Origin: Ignavibacteria bacterium
GTDB lineage: Bacteria > Bacteroidota > Ignavibacteria > Tepidaquicellales > Tepidaquicellaceae
DNA: 64,000 nt
Direction: 5' to 3'
Assembly (NCBI GenBank): GCA_016709315.1
Contig: JADJMZ010000001.1
Location: 930,001-994,000, forward strand
Shown: piece after piece, positions 33,400 through 42,443 of the stretch
Position numbering within the stretch: position 1 is the first letter of the stretch
Layout of the letters: each line of letters opens with the position of its first letter
Made by a program: the position numbers and the translations under genes
The notes under the pieces: generated by a model
What the model saw: only the letters and a program-made list of their open reading frames with translations
Database searches by the model: none
Told to the model about the DNA's origin: nothing

Positions 33400-35517
33400 A
33401 TGGACCTTTCATTCAGGACAGATTACAATATCTTTTTTATACTTTTACTGTTAGTTATATCTGCAGCCGTTACATTTTTTTATTACAAACATACAAAACT
33501 CGAAGCAACACCCAAAAAAATTTTTACATTTCTAAGATTTCTTTCAGTTTTTTTTATTCTTCTTTTATTACTATCTCCGGCTTTATCCTATATAAAAAAC
33601 ATTACGGCAGCTCCGGTAAATGTATTTCTCATTGATAACTCTCTAAGCATGACAATAGATAACCGTCAGGACATGATAAAAAAAATCATTGAAGAAAAAA
33701 CAGCAGATGCAGAATCAGGAAATGCAGAGAACAGATATTTTTTCTTTTCGGAAGATATTATAAAAGAGATCAAAAGCGGTGAGTTTGATTCGCTTGATTT
33801 TTCCGGAAGCCGTATTTTTAAAACCAATATCAGTTCTGCATTAAACTCTGTCAGGGAAAAATTTCAAAACAAAAATCTTTCAACAGTGACTGTAATTTCT
33901 GACGGAATTGTTAATGAAGGAGGCAATTCTCTGACTGCGGTAAAATCTTTGAATGTACCTTTCAATTATATACTCATCGGCGATACTGTTCAGAAAAAGG
34001 ATGTATCAGTTAAAAATATTTATTACAACAAGAGCGCATTTATAGAAAGCAACGTTCCTGTTAAAGCTGAAATAAATTCTTATAATTACGATAAAGATTT
34101 AACGGTTAATTTATTTGAAGACAACAAGCTTATTGACACAAAAAACGTTTTGTTAAACAGCAATAAAGTCAATTACGATGTATCGTTCAGCGTAAGTTAT
34201 TTTGAAGAAGCGATAAAAAAATACAGAATAGAGTTAAAAGGTTCAGATGATGAAATAACATTAAAAAATAATTACAGTGAGTTTTTTATAAAATATACTG
34301 ACAACAAATTCAGGATACTTGTATTATCAGGAGGACCCGGTCCCGATTTTGCATTTCTGAAAGAGGAACTTTCACAGATTAAAAATTTTGAGACTTCCTT
34401 CCTTACTCAAAAATCACAAACGGAATTTTACGAACCAATTCCTGCAGACCTCGGTGCATTTGACTCATATATATTAATAGGTTATCCTACAGTTGTTTCT
34501 AACATTTCCATTTTAAATGATATATCGGATAAGATAAAAAAAAATAATTCTTCGGTAATTTTTTTTAACTCAAGGAACATTGATTTCAAAAAATTATCTC
34601 TGATAGAAGACAGATTGCCGTTCAGGACAGTAAGGATTTCTGACTCCGAACTGGAAACAGGCATTAAGAGCGTTGTTAATCTTAACCCTGAGGTTTTCAG
34701 AAACTCAGAACTAATTTCTTCTGTAAACAGTTTTCCTGATATATTCACGACTGCTTCAGAGTTTTCAATTAATCCGAATGCTGAAACTTATCTTGTAATG
34801 AACAGAAATTCTGAACCTGCATTCATTATGGAAAATTCGGACAAGAACAAATCTTCTGCATTTCTGGCTTACGGGTTTTACAAATGGAGATTAAACAGCA
34901 GAAGCAATAAGTCGGGGGAACTGCTCCGGTATCTGATTTCAAATTCAGTTATTTCTCTGACAGGCAAGGAATCAGGAAACAAATTTAATATTGAAACAAG
35001 CGAACCCGTATATTCTGAAACTGAGGATATTAAGTTTGAAGCGGTTATCACTAATTTCGAAATTAAGGGAGATGAAAAGATCCTGCTGAAAATTTCAGGC
35101 AACAAATACGACAGCAGTTTTTATTTATCGAAAATCAGAGGTAAGTTTTATTCCGGAGAAATTAATATTCCTGTAAAGGGTGATTATGAATTTACGGCTG
35201 AATTATTATCAAACAATATATCCCAGCAGACTTTAAAAGGAAGATTTACTGTTGATGTAAATAATTATGAATTTAATAGCACAAGATCTGACAATACATT
35301 TCTATCACTGCTTTCTAATGATACAAAAGGATACAATCTTTCAAATAAGGAAAGCGGGGAGATAAAGAATTTATTTAATGAAATGAACAGCAAATCAATA
35401 AATGAATTTAAAGCCCGAAGTAATTTTGAGTTTGATATAAATCCTTATTATCTGACTATTCTTATTTTCCTTTTATGTCTGGAATGGTTTTTAAGAAAAA
35501 GAAATAATCTGCCTTAA
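33400..35517 (+). CDS. Membrane protein with von Willebrand A-like and glutamine-amidotransferase-like regions
   Basis: The 705-residue protein has two N-terminal membrane segments (FFILLLLVISAAVTFFYY and LRFLSVFFILLLLLSPAL). A large extracytoplasmic region follows, then one C-terminal segment (YLTILIFLLCLEWFL) ending in RKRNNLP. The vWA-like fold begins at VNVFLIDNSLSMT (about residue 73), with a DxSxS metal-site motif. A later part (FRILVLSGGPGPDFAFLKEEL and FDSYILIGYP) resembles a class I amidotransferase-like fold without an obvious catalytic cysteine. This layout is common in uncharacterised bacterial envelope proteins of the BatA type. It follows the two isomerase genes by 116 bases. 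Confidence 0.75.
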   Translation: MDLSFRTDYNIFFILLLLVISAAVTFFYYKHTKLEATPKKIFTFLRFLSVFFILLLLLSPALSYIKNITAAPVNVFLIDNSLSMTIDNRQDMIKKIIEEKTADAESGNAENRYFFFSEDIIKEIKSGEFDSLDFSGSRIFKTNISSALNSVREKFQNKNLSTVTVISDGIVNEGGNSLTAVKSLNVPFNYILIGDTVQKKDVSVKNIYYNKSAFIESNVPVKAEINSYNYDKDLTVNLFEDNKLIDTKNVLLNSNKVNYDVSFSVSYFEEAIKKYRIELKGSDDEITLKNNYSEFFIKYTDNKFRILVLSGGPGPDFAFLKEELSQIKNFETSFLTQKSQTEFYEPIPADLGAFDSYILIGYPTVVSNISILNDISDKIKKNNSSVIFFNSRNIDFKKLSLIEDRLPFRTVRISDSELETGIKSVVNLNPEVFRNSELISSVNSFPDIFTTASEFSINPNAETYLVMNRNSEPAFIMENSDKNKSSAFLAYGFYKWRLNSRSNKSGELLRYLISNSVISLTGKESGNKFNIETSEPVYSETEDIKFEAVITNFEIKGDEKILLKISGNKYDSSFYLSKIRGKFYSGEINIPVKGDYEFTAELLSNNISQQTLKGRFTVDVNNYEFNSTRSDNTFLSLLSNDTKGYNLSNKESGEIKNLFNEMNSKSINEFKARSNFEFDINPYYLTILIFLLCLEWFLRKRNNLP

Positions 35518-35544
35518 TATTTAAAAGAATCAAAACAGATTTTT

Positions 35545-36882
35545 ATGAAAAGTGTAACGCAATACTTAATTATAATAAATATAGCATTCAGTTTTTTATT
35601 AAAAAACGGATACTCTCAGCAGCATTGGGTTAAGCAACCTATTTTAACTTCAAAGAATCTTACAAATATAATTTTTACTGATACCCTGAATGGCTGGATA
35701 GGGGGAGATTCGGGTATCATTATTCACACTTCTGACAATGGACAGAACTGGACAATTCAGAATTCCGGAGTGACCGGATCAATAGAATCAATTTATTTTG
35801 TAAACAGCAATACAGGATATGCTTTATCATGGGAATTTGATAATACTCCGCCAAATTATTTCGGAACAAGAATTTTATCAACGACAAATGCAGGAAACAA
35901 CTGGTCAAATTATTTGTACAGGGATACAAATTTATTTTTAAACTGCATTTATTTTTTTGATCAGCAAAACGGATATATGGCAGGTTCCGAAGGAAAAATT
36001 TTTTATACAAGCAATTCAGGATTAAACTGGGACAGAGCGCTCATTGATTCGGCTCTAATTACAACATTTCCTGTAGAGAAAATTCAATTCTACAACAGTC
36101 TTTCCGGCTATGCAGTCGGCGGAGCTTTTGACATTGCAGGAATGGTATGGAAAACCACAAACGGAGGACGGAACTGGAAGACTGAAGTTGTTGGAGCCGA
36201 GCCCTTAAATGATATACACATTTTTAATTCATCCGAAGCGATCTGTGTAGGCGGAGATTTTGAATTTGGTGTGAGCAGAATAACCACAACAAACAGCGGT
36301 GTCAACTGGAATTATATGGAATTCGGATTTTTTGGAATTGGCAGATCTGTTGATTACAGAATTCCGGAAGAAGGATGGATATCGCTCGGAATAGTTGACA
36401 GCTTTATTGTAACCACAAACAGCGGGGCTTCATGGCTTTTGAGAGGTACACCGGCGGGTACGCAGATATTTGATTTAATATTTACAAATTCAAATAACGG
36501 ATGGGCTGTTGGTCATAACGGCGCAATCCTGAAGTATTCTTCTACTGTCGTAAATATTACCGAAAACAATGAACTTAATCCTGAAACTGCTATCCTGTAT
36601 CAGAACTACCCCAATCCTTTTAATCCGGAAACTAAAATAACATATAAAATAAACGGCGGTAATAATAATGGCGGTTTAAAGGTAAAACTTTCTGTTTATG
36701 ATATTCTTGGAAATGAAATTTCGAAATTAGTTGACGACAGACAGACAGCAGGAATGCATACAGTAAAATTTCATGCAGCGGATCTTCCAAGCGGAATATA
36801 CTTTGTTAAACTTTTTACCGGGGATATTTATATTAACAACAATTCATCATTGTTAACAAGAAAAATTTTATTATTGAAATGA
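35545..36882 (+). CDS. Secreted YCF48/BNR-like propeller protein with T9SS sorting domain
   Basis: The 445-residue protein has a signal peptide (about residues 1-24). A beta-propeller of the YCF48/sialidase type follows, built from repeats such as GWIGGDSGIIIHTSDNGQNW, FYTSNSGLNWDRA, VWKTTNGGRNWKTEV and VTTNSGASWLLRG, each ending with the GxNW turn. A type A T9SS sorting domain occupies about residues 350-445 (QNYPNPFNPETKITYKI, then SVYDILGNEISKLV and RKILLLK). Its stop codon overlaps the next start (ATGA), so it is translated together with the TonB-receptor-like gene downstream. Binding partner unknown. Confidence 0.88.
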   Translation: MKSVTQYLIIINIAFSFLLKNGYSQQHWVKQPILTSKNLTNIIFTDTLNGWIGGDSGIIIHTSDNGQNWTIQNSGVTGSIESIYFVNSNTGYALSWEFDNTPPNYFGTRILSTTNAGNNWSNYLYRDTNLFLNCIYFFDQQNGYMAGSEGKIFYTSNSGLNWDRALIDSALITTFPVEKIQFYNSLSGYAVGGAFDIAGMVWKTTNGGRNWKTEVVGAEPLNDIHIFNSSEAICVGGDFEFGVSRITTTNSGVNWNYMEFGFFGIGRSVDYRIPEEGWISLGIVDSFIVTTNSGASWLLRGTPAGTQIFDLIFTNSNNGWAVGHNGAILKYSSTVVNITENNELNPETAILYQNYPNPFNPETKITYKINGGNNNGGLKVKLSVYDILGNEISKLVDDRQTAGMHTVKFHAADLPSGIYFVKLFTGDIYINNNSSLLTRKILLLK

Positions 36883-39350
36883 CAAAAAATATAAATCAAC
36901 TGATATCAGTATTTTCTTTAATAATTTTATTTTCATTAATTTTATTTACTGATCCGTTAAACGCTCAGACTATAAAAGGCAGAATTTCCGGAGTGGTTGT
37001 TGATAATGCAACAGGTAATCCTGTAGAATCTTCTGATGTCAGATTATTGAGCGCAGCTGATTCTTCTTTTGTAACGGGAACAGCTACAAATGCCGCAGGA
37101 AATTTTTTATTGGAAGTAATAAAGCCGGGAAGATACATTCTTAATGTGAGAATGATCGGGTACAGTAGTTTTTCGGTTAATGAAATTATTCTTAACAAAA
37201 GAAACAGCGAAATTAATCTCGATACTATCAGAATCAGATCCGGAAATGAAATACAAACTGATGAAATAGAAGTAGAAACGCAAAAATCTCCGATAGAATT
37301 TTCTGCTGATAAGAAAATTTTTAATGTAAGCGATGATATAACAATTACAGGAGGGAATGCGCTTGATGTTTTGAAGAATGTACCTTCTGTACAAGTGGAT
37401 GTTGACGGAAATGTTACATTAAGAGGAAGCCAGAACGTAAAAATACTTGTTGACGGAAAACCATTCGGACTGGAAGGTTCAAACCGGAATGCGATATTGC
37501 AACAGATTCCTGCCAATTCCGTCGAATCGGTCGAGCTAATGACAAATCCTTCTGCAAAATATAATCCCGAAGGCACAACCGGCATATTAAATATAGTACT
37601 TAAAAAGAAGACCGATACCGGATACAACGGGAGCATTTCATTAAATGCCGGGACTGATGATAAATACAGCGGCTCTGTAAATCTGAATAATAAAAAGAAC
37701 AATGTTAATTTTTCCGGGAGCTATAATTATTCCAACCAAAGGAACATCATTACAGGATCGAGTTTAAGACAGAATTTCTTTCCGGGAACCGCTGAATTTA
37801 TTGATCAGTTAAATTCCGGTAACGTAAAAAGATTAAGTCATCTGATAAAAGCCGGAGTGGATTTTGAAATTGACAGGAAACAATCTATTGGATTTAATCT
37901 GAATTACAGTCCCAGAAACTCAAACCGTCAGGAGAAAAATGAAAACAAATATTACGACAGTCTGCAGAATTTAAATCCGTACTTCCTGACGAATACTTCG
38001 GAAGATGATGCAGGGAAAAATTTTGATGCTTCATTAAATTATAACCTTAAATTTAAAAATCCAAAGAACACACTTTACGGAGAAGTTTCATATTCAAAAG
38101 AAACAGATGAAGAGACTTCATTTACAGAAGAAGTTTATATTTTTCCCATAAATAATACTCCCGATAAATACATTACTTTTCAGAATGAAAATAACAATCA
38201 GATAAACCTGCAGCTTGATTATGTGAATTCACCTGAAAAAAAATTAAAAATTGAAACCGGTTATAAAAGCATATTCAGGAAAAACGATGATGACATAAAT
38301 TTTTTAAATTATGATTACACAACTAATTCATACATCAACAATATAAACATATCGAACAATTTTATTTATAAGGAAAACATCCATGCATTGTATGCGATTT
38401 TTACGGATAAGATTAAGGATTTTGGATTTTCATTTGGAGGCAGAATAGAGCAGACATACACTAACGGCGAACTTCTGACAGGAAGTAAAAATTTCGATAA
38501 AAATTATTTCGGGATTTTTCCAAGCGCAAGTATTTCGCAGAAACTTTCTTTAAGTCAGGAATTACAACTAACATACAGCAGAAGGATTAACAGACCCAAC
38601 AGCAGAAACCTCAATCCTTTTCCTGACATTTCAGATCCATTGAACATAAGAATCGGGAATCCTGATCTGAAACCTGAATACACTAATTCTTTTGAACTGA
38701 GTTACATTAACTATTTTAAATTTGCGACTATTACACCATCTGTGTTTTACAGAAAGACGGATGATGAAATTTCACGTTACAGAATTGTTACAGACAGCAA
38801 TGTTTCTATAACCACTTTTGAAAATCTCAATTCTTCAAAGTCATACGGAATAGATTTTATTGTTAATTCACAGATATTGAAATGGTGGAATGTCAACGGC
38901 AATCTTAGTTTCTACCGCTCAGAGGTTAATGCTGCAAATATTTCCGAAGGTCTTACAAACGAAACTGATTCCTGGAGCGCAAGAGTATCATCGGGAATGA
39001 GTATTCCTGATATCTTTGATTTACAGCTGACATATTTTTATTCAGGCAAGAGGATCTCAGCAAACGGCTCTGTAGAGCCAATTCAGTCTCTTGATGCTGC
39101 TGTTAAAAAAGAATTTCTTGACAGAAGGGCAAGTATAGGATTCAGGATTAGTGATATTTTTAATACATTGAAATTCAAGATCAGAACCGGTGATGAAAGA
39201 TATACGCAGGAATCTGTACGAAGAAGAAACTCCAGAACGGCTTTTCTGACATTCACATATAATATCGGCAGCTCTGAAAAAGGAAAAGACAGAAGAAGCA
39301 AAAGAAATGAAAGAAAGGACAGAGATCCGGGACCGGACGAAGATTTTTAA
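36879..39350 (+). CDS. TonB-dependent-receptor-like outer-membrane protein with carboxypeptidase-regulatory-like N-domain
   Basis: The 823-residue protein starts with a signal peptide ending near NAQT. A carboxypeptidase-regulatory-like domain follows (IKGRISGVVVDNATGNPVES, about residues 32-115). The plug is at about 130-235 (GGNALDVLKNVPSVQVDVDG, NVTLRGSQNVKILVDG, SVESVELMTNPSAKYNPEG). The barrel covers the rest, with TYSRRINRPNSRNLNPFPDI and GNPDLKPEY as typical of the OMP_b-brl_3 family. It ends with a charged tail after RTAFLTFTYNIG, which is unusual, since most barrels end on an aromatic strand. No TonB box can be assigned with certainty. Substrate unknown. Confidence 0.9.
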   Translation: MTKNINQLISVFSLIILFSLILFTDPLNAQTIKGRISGVVVDNATGNPVESSDVRLLSAADSSFVTGTATNAAGNFLLEVIKPGRYILNVRMIGYSSFSVNEIILNKRNSEINLDTIRIRSGNEIQTDEIEVETQKSPIEFSADKKIFNVSDDITITGGNALDVLKNVPSVQVDVDGNVTLRGSQNVKILVDGKPFGLEGSNRNAILQQIPANSVESVELMTNPSAKYNPEGTTGILNIVLKKKTDTGYNGSISLNAGTDDKYSGSVNLNNKKNNVNFSGSYNYSNQRNIITGSSLRQNFFPGTAEFIDQLNSGNVKRLSHLIKAGVDFEIDRKQSIGFNLNYSPRNSNRQEKNENKYYDSLQNLNPYFLTNTSEDDAGKNFDASLNYNLKFKNPKNTLYGEVSYSKETDEETSFTEEVYIFPINNTPDKYITFQNENNNQINLQLDYVNSPEKKLKIETGYKSIFRKNDDDINFLNYDYTTNSYINNINISNNFIYKENIHALYAIFTDKIKDFGFSFGGRIEQTYTNGELLTGSKNFDKNYFGIFPSASISQKLSLSQELQLTYSRRINRPNSRNLNPFPDISDPLNIRIGNPDLKPEYTNSFELSYINYFKFATITPSVFYRKTDDEISRYRIVTDSNVSITTFENLNSSKSYGIDFIVNSQILKWWNVNGNLSFYRSEVNAANISEGLTNETDSWSARVSSGMSIPDIFDLQLTYFYSGKRISANGSVEPIQSLDAAVKKEFLDRRASIGFRISDIFNTLKFKIRTGDERYTQESVRRRNSRTAFLTFTYNIGSSEKGKDRRSKRNERKDRDPGPDEDF

Positions 39351-39402
39351 ATTTATTTTTTAAATAACTGAAGCTACGCAAGAGTCATTTTTTCAATTCA
39401 GG

Positions 39403-39460
39403 ACCACCCCCCCAACCCCCTCCTTGCCAAGCTCGCCTTGCAATGCGGGGAGGGGGCTGT
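39403..39460. repeat. GC-rich palindromic intergenic element
   Basis: CCCCCTCC (39416-39423) pairs with GGAGGGGG (39449-39456), with ACCACCCCCCCAA to its left. It stands out sharply from the AT-rich surroundings and lies between two converging genes. It could act as a bidirectional terminator, though T-runs are absent. Confidence 0.7.
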
Positions 39461-39494
39461 CTGCTTAAATTGTTTTATATAAAGACATAAGTTT

Positions 39495-40946
39495 TTATTT
39501 CAGCAATATCATTTGCTTTGTCAGAATAAAATTTTCACCTTCTAACTTATAAAAATATATTCCGCTGGATAAGTTGCTTCCGTCAAATTCCGATTTATAA
39601 ATTCCGGGAGACAGCCTTTCATTAACCAATGTAACAACTTCTTTACCGAGAACATCAAACACTTTCAATGAAACAAATCCCCCGTCTGAATTATAATTTT
39701 CCCAACTGCTATTATTTCGGGCAGGCAAATTCGAAATTCCGAATTCAATATTCGTAACCGGATTGAAAGGATTGGGAAAATTCTGTCTGAGATAGAAATT
39801 ATCCGGAATATTTCCCTGAACTGATCCGTTGCCAATGCCTACTGTAGTATTGGCGATAACACTGCTGTGCTGTCCGCCATAAGCTCCCATATCATTTCTT
39901 AATCCGCCTCTTGCCGGCCATTTTGCATTTGATGGATTATTCGGATCGGCAGGATCATTGTATTCCAGACTACTGTCTCCTTTGTCAACGCAGGGGGAAG
40001 TAATCTTTATGTAATAATTCGTGGAGTCGAACTGCGGATCTAAATTTATATTCCCCGCTCCGGCGTATCCATTCTGAACGTTACAGTATCTTACAGTAAA
40101 TCCGTTCCCGGAAATTTGTGTATTAGTAGGAGATGTATTATTCCAGATAATATTATTTCTGATAATTGCTGATGTTCCGCTGAATCCAAATATGCCGGGA
40201 GTTCCATTGATCGCAGTATTGGAGACTATAGTATTATTTTCAATGATTCTCGGACGGGAGTAATTGCTGTTCAACCAAATAGAAGTGCCGGCACCATAAT
40301 CAACCGAACCCGAATTTTTAAAGATGACATTATTTTTATACTCTCCGCCCGCATAATTCAGAACAACTCCTGCGCCGTATCTTGCGGTGTTGTTTGAAAT
40401 GATATTATTGTAAAGTCTGCAGAAGCAATCGCCTATTCTCAGCCCGCCGCCGCCAGTGCTGGTAACACCTCCCAGATCACAATGATTTCCTGTTATAATA
40501 TTATGCTGAATCACAGGATTTGAATAAGCTATAAGCACTCCTCCTCCTTCCCTGAACAAACCTGCTCCGTGTTCGTCAGTCCATTTTGTACCTCCTCCGC
40601 CTGTAATAGTAAATCCCTGAAGCACAGTAGTGGAATCTTCGTGATTATTTATTATCACGCAGCTTGCGCTGTCAGGATGAGCAGGACTGCTGCCGTTGAT
40701 AATGGTAGTCTGAATGAATGAATATTCATTACTCTGATAATAACGACTTGTAAGCACGATTTTTTTTCCTCTGAAATTAACATTCTCCAGGTAAGTGCCG
40801 GGCTGAACGAGAACAGTGTCGCCGTTTGATGAAGCGTTTATAGCTGATTGTATTGTCGGATACTGCGAGGGTACGTTTCGTATGAATGCATTTGCAGTTA
40901 AACTGAATGCAGACATTATCAGGAAAACAAATATTGATCTGTTCAT
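39495..40946 (-). CDS. Secreted right-handed beta-helix protein with T9SS sorting domain
   Basis: The 483-residue protein has a signal peptide (about residues 1-21). A pectate-lyase-like start follows (NVPSQYPTIQSAINASSNGD, TVLVQPGTYLENVNFRGKKI), then parallel beta-helix turns rich in NNII and NNTI motifs (IQHNIITGN, LYNNIISNNTA, IIENNTIVSNTA). It then has SPCVDKGDSS and MGAYGGQHS, a common helix end. The C-terminal type A sorting domain contains QNFPNPFNPVTNIEFGI and ends TKQMILLK. It may bind or cut polysaccharide, but no catalytic residues are evident. Its upstream region carries the same spaced motif as the ECF sigma gene at 41.1 kb. Confidence 0.9.
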   Translation of the reverse strand: MNRSIFVFLIMSAFSLTANAFIRNVPSQYPTIQSAINASSNGDTVLVQPGTYLENVNFRGKKIVLTSRYYQSNEYSFIQTTIINGSSPAHPDSASCVIINNHEDSTTVLQGFTITGGGGTKWTDEHGAGLFREGGGVLIAYSNPVIQHNIITGNHCDLGGVTSTGGGGLRIGDCFCRLYNNIISNNTARYGAGVVLNYAGGEYKNNVIFKNSGSVDYGAGTSIWLNSNYSRPRIIENNTIVSNTAINGTPGIFGFSGTSAIIRNNIIWNNTSPTNTQISGNGFTVRYCNVQNGYAGAGNINLDPQFDSTNYYIKITSPCVDKGDSSLEYNDPADPNNPSNAKWPARGGLRNDMGAYGGQHSSVIANTTVGIGNGSVQGNIPDNFYLRQNFPNPFNPVTNIEFGISNLPARNNSSWENYNSDGGFVSLKVFDVLGKEVVTLVNERLSPGIYKSEFDGSNLSSGIYFYKLEGENFILTKQMILLK

Positions 40947-40988
40947 GATTTTTGTGGGGTTAATAAATTATTGAAAAATTTCTTTTAA

Positions 40989-41022
40989 TTACTTTGACAC
41001 AGAAATCCGGTATGTGTGACAG
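40989..41022 (-). promoter_or_regulatory. Candidate ECF-sigma promoter before the beta-helix gene
   Basis: On the minus strand CTGTCACA (41022-41015), 14 bases, then GTGTCAAAGTAA (41000-40989). The same two boxes with the same spacing lie before the ECF sigma gene. The downstream box ends 42 bases before the ATG. Confidence 0.6.
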
Positions 41023-41108
41023 AATAAAAATTATTATTCACAGGGTCTTTGTTTGAAAGTATCAGCTTTTAGTTAAGAAAATTAAAACGAAGTGACCCTA
41101 TCTCAGAA

Positions 41109-41993
41109 TCAGTTGAGATTAAAAATATTTTTAAATTCCCTGCTTGAAAGAATTTCATTCAGCGACTTTACAAAATCAGGAGATTGCTGAAAGGGATGTT
41201 CCCTGAAAAGCTTTACTGATCTTTCTTCAAGGAGTTCATCCATTTGTCCGGTCTTTTCCGGAGTAACTTTTTCTATGGAGTAAATATAATTTTTACTGAA
41301 GAGCAGATTGTCCGGATTCACGTGTCCGGCATTCATCATCAGTTTGGTTTTCTTTGCGCAGTGACAGGGATTGTTTTTATTCATAAGTCCGCATTTGCTG
41401 CTCATGAAATTGGAAAGTTGTTTCCGGGCTCTTGAGAGTTTCTGTCTGAAATTGTCTTTACTCATTTCAAGGATCTCTGCGCCGGTAGCATCGGTGACAT
41501 TGAACATATTTCCCAGAATGAAGATAAGTCTCTGTTCCCTGTCGAGACACAAAAGCATTGCATTCATGCATCCGATCTTAGTTTCTTCGATAAGCAGATT
41601 TACATCCACCGAATAATCGCTCTGATCGGGAATTTCAGTGTCAGGAGAATTGAGAATGACTTCGCCGTAATTGTCAAAGGAAGTATACTGAAATTCCATT
41701 CTGCGCTTCTTCATATTGATCACATGATTAGCGGCTATCCTGTAAGCCCAGGTTCTGAAACTGCTTTCCTGTCTGAATGTTGAAAGTTTTGTAATAATCT
41801 TTATCAGGGTTTCCTGAGTTACATCTTCCGCATCAGCAGGATCCCATACCATTTTCAATGATATGTTATAGATCCACGCCTGATGTCTCATTATAAGCTG
41901 TTCAAGACTTTTTTTATCACCGGCAACTGCAGATTCCACAAGAACTCTGTCAGATGAATCAGTTTCGTTCTTTTCTATAAATGGGTTTGTCAT
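41109..41993 (-). CDS. ECF-type RNA polymerase sigma factor with cysteine-rich C-terminal extension
   Basis: The 294-residue protein has sigma region 2 (LEQLIMRHQAWIYNISLKMV, DPADAEDVTQETLIKIITKL, SSFRTWAYRIAANHVINMKK) and region 4 (LLCLDREQRLIFILGNMFNV, EILEMSKDNFRQKLSRARKQL). After that come about 95 extra residues beginning with SSKCGLMNKNNPCHCAKKTK, which holds four residues of possible metal-binding use (C-x8-C-x-H-C or similar). The tail ends LNEILSSREFKNIFNLN. No anti-sigma gene is adjacent. It probably controls its own promoter and that of the beta-helix gene, since both share a two-part motif. T9SS-linked ECF sigma factors exist in Bacteroidetes (SigP), but this link is inference. 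Confidence 0.9.
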   Translation of the reverse strand: MTNPFIEKNETDSSDRVLVESAVAGDKKSLEQLIMRHQAWIYNISLKMVWDPADAEDVTQETLIKIITKLSTFRQESSFRTWAYRIAANHVINMKKRRMEFQYTSFDNYGEVILNSPDTEIPDQSDYSVDVNLLIEETKIGCMNAMLLCLDREQRLIFILGNMFNVTDATGAEILEMSKDNFRQKLSRARKQLSNFMSSKCGLMNKNNPCHCAKKTKLMMNAGHVNPDNLLFSKNYIYSIEKVTPEKTGQMDELLEERSVKLFREHPFQQSPDFVKSLNEILSSREFKNIFNLN

Positions 41994-42007
41994 AATGGTC
42001 TTTTTAT

Positions 42008-42041
42008 TTACTTTGACACGGGAAATCAGGAACTGTGACAG
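42008..42041 (-). promoter_or_regulatory. Candidate autoregulatory promoter of the ECF sigma gene
   Basis: On the minus strand CTGTCACA (42041-42034), 14 bases, then GTGTCAAAGTAA (42019-42008). It lies 14 bases before the ATG at 41993. If the second box is the -10 region, the leader is nearly absent. Confidence 0.6.
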
Positions 42042-42161
42042 TTGATCAAATTTAATTTATACTGATCAGATGTTCAATATTTTAACTGTTATATATTGAG
42101 CAATTAAATTAAATTGAAATAAAGGATCCATTTTCAAAAATTAACATCAAATAGAATAATC

Positions 42162-42428
42162 ATGAATAAAAAGCAGCATGAAAAAGAAGACCACGAAAAC
42201 CTCGTAACAGTTTATGCAACCGGAAACGAAGCGATTGTTTCGGTTGTGAAATCCGTTCTCGATGAAGCTCAGATAAGATATATCGCGCAGGGCGAAGGTG
42301 TTCAGGATCTTTTCGGAGTGGGAGTGATCGGTACAGGTTTTAATCCCATTACCGGACCCATTATTTTTAAGGTTATGCCTGAGGACGAGGAATATGCTAA
42401 AGAGCTTCTGAAAGACATATCAGAATAA
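42162..42428 (+). CDS. DUF2007-like small signal-transducing domain protein
   Basis: The 88-residue protein matches the DUF2007 pattern: LVTVYATGNEAIVSVVKSVLDEAQIRY (divided here as LVTVYATGNEAIVSVV and KSVLDEAQIRY), a glycine-rich middle and KVMPEDEEYAKELLKDI at the end. The family has a GlnB-like ferredoxin fold and no known function. It is divergent from the sigma gene and 15 bases upstream of ogt, so probably co-transcribed with it. Confidence 0.82.
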   Translation: MNKKQHEKEDHENLVTVYATGNEAIVSVVKSVLDEAQIRYIAQGEGVQDLFGVGVIGTGFNPITGPIIFKVMPEDEEYAKELLKDISE

Positions 42429-42443
42429 TATACATCCGCGAAA

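Noticed and set aside
36965..37702. 245-codon open frame antisense to the TonB-receptor-like gene
   Set aside because: The plus-strand gene has clear domains throughout. The antisense frame is a by-product of its codon use.
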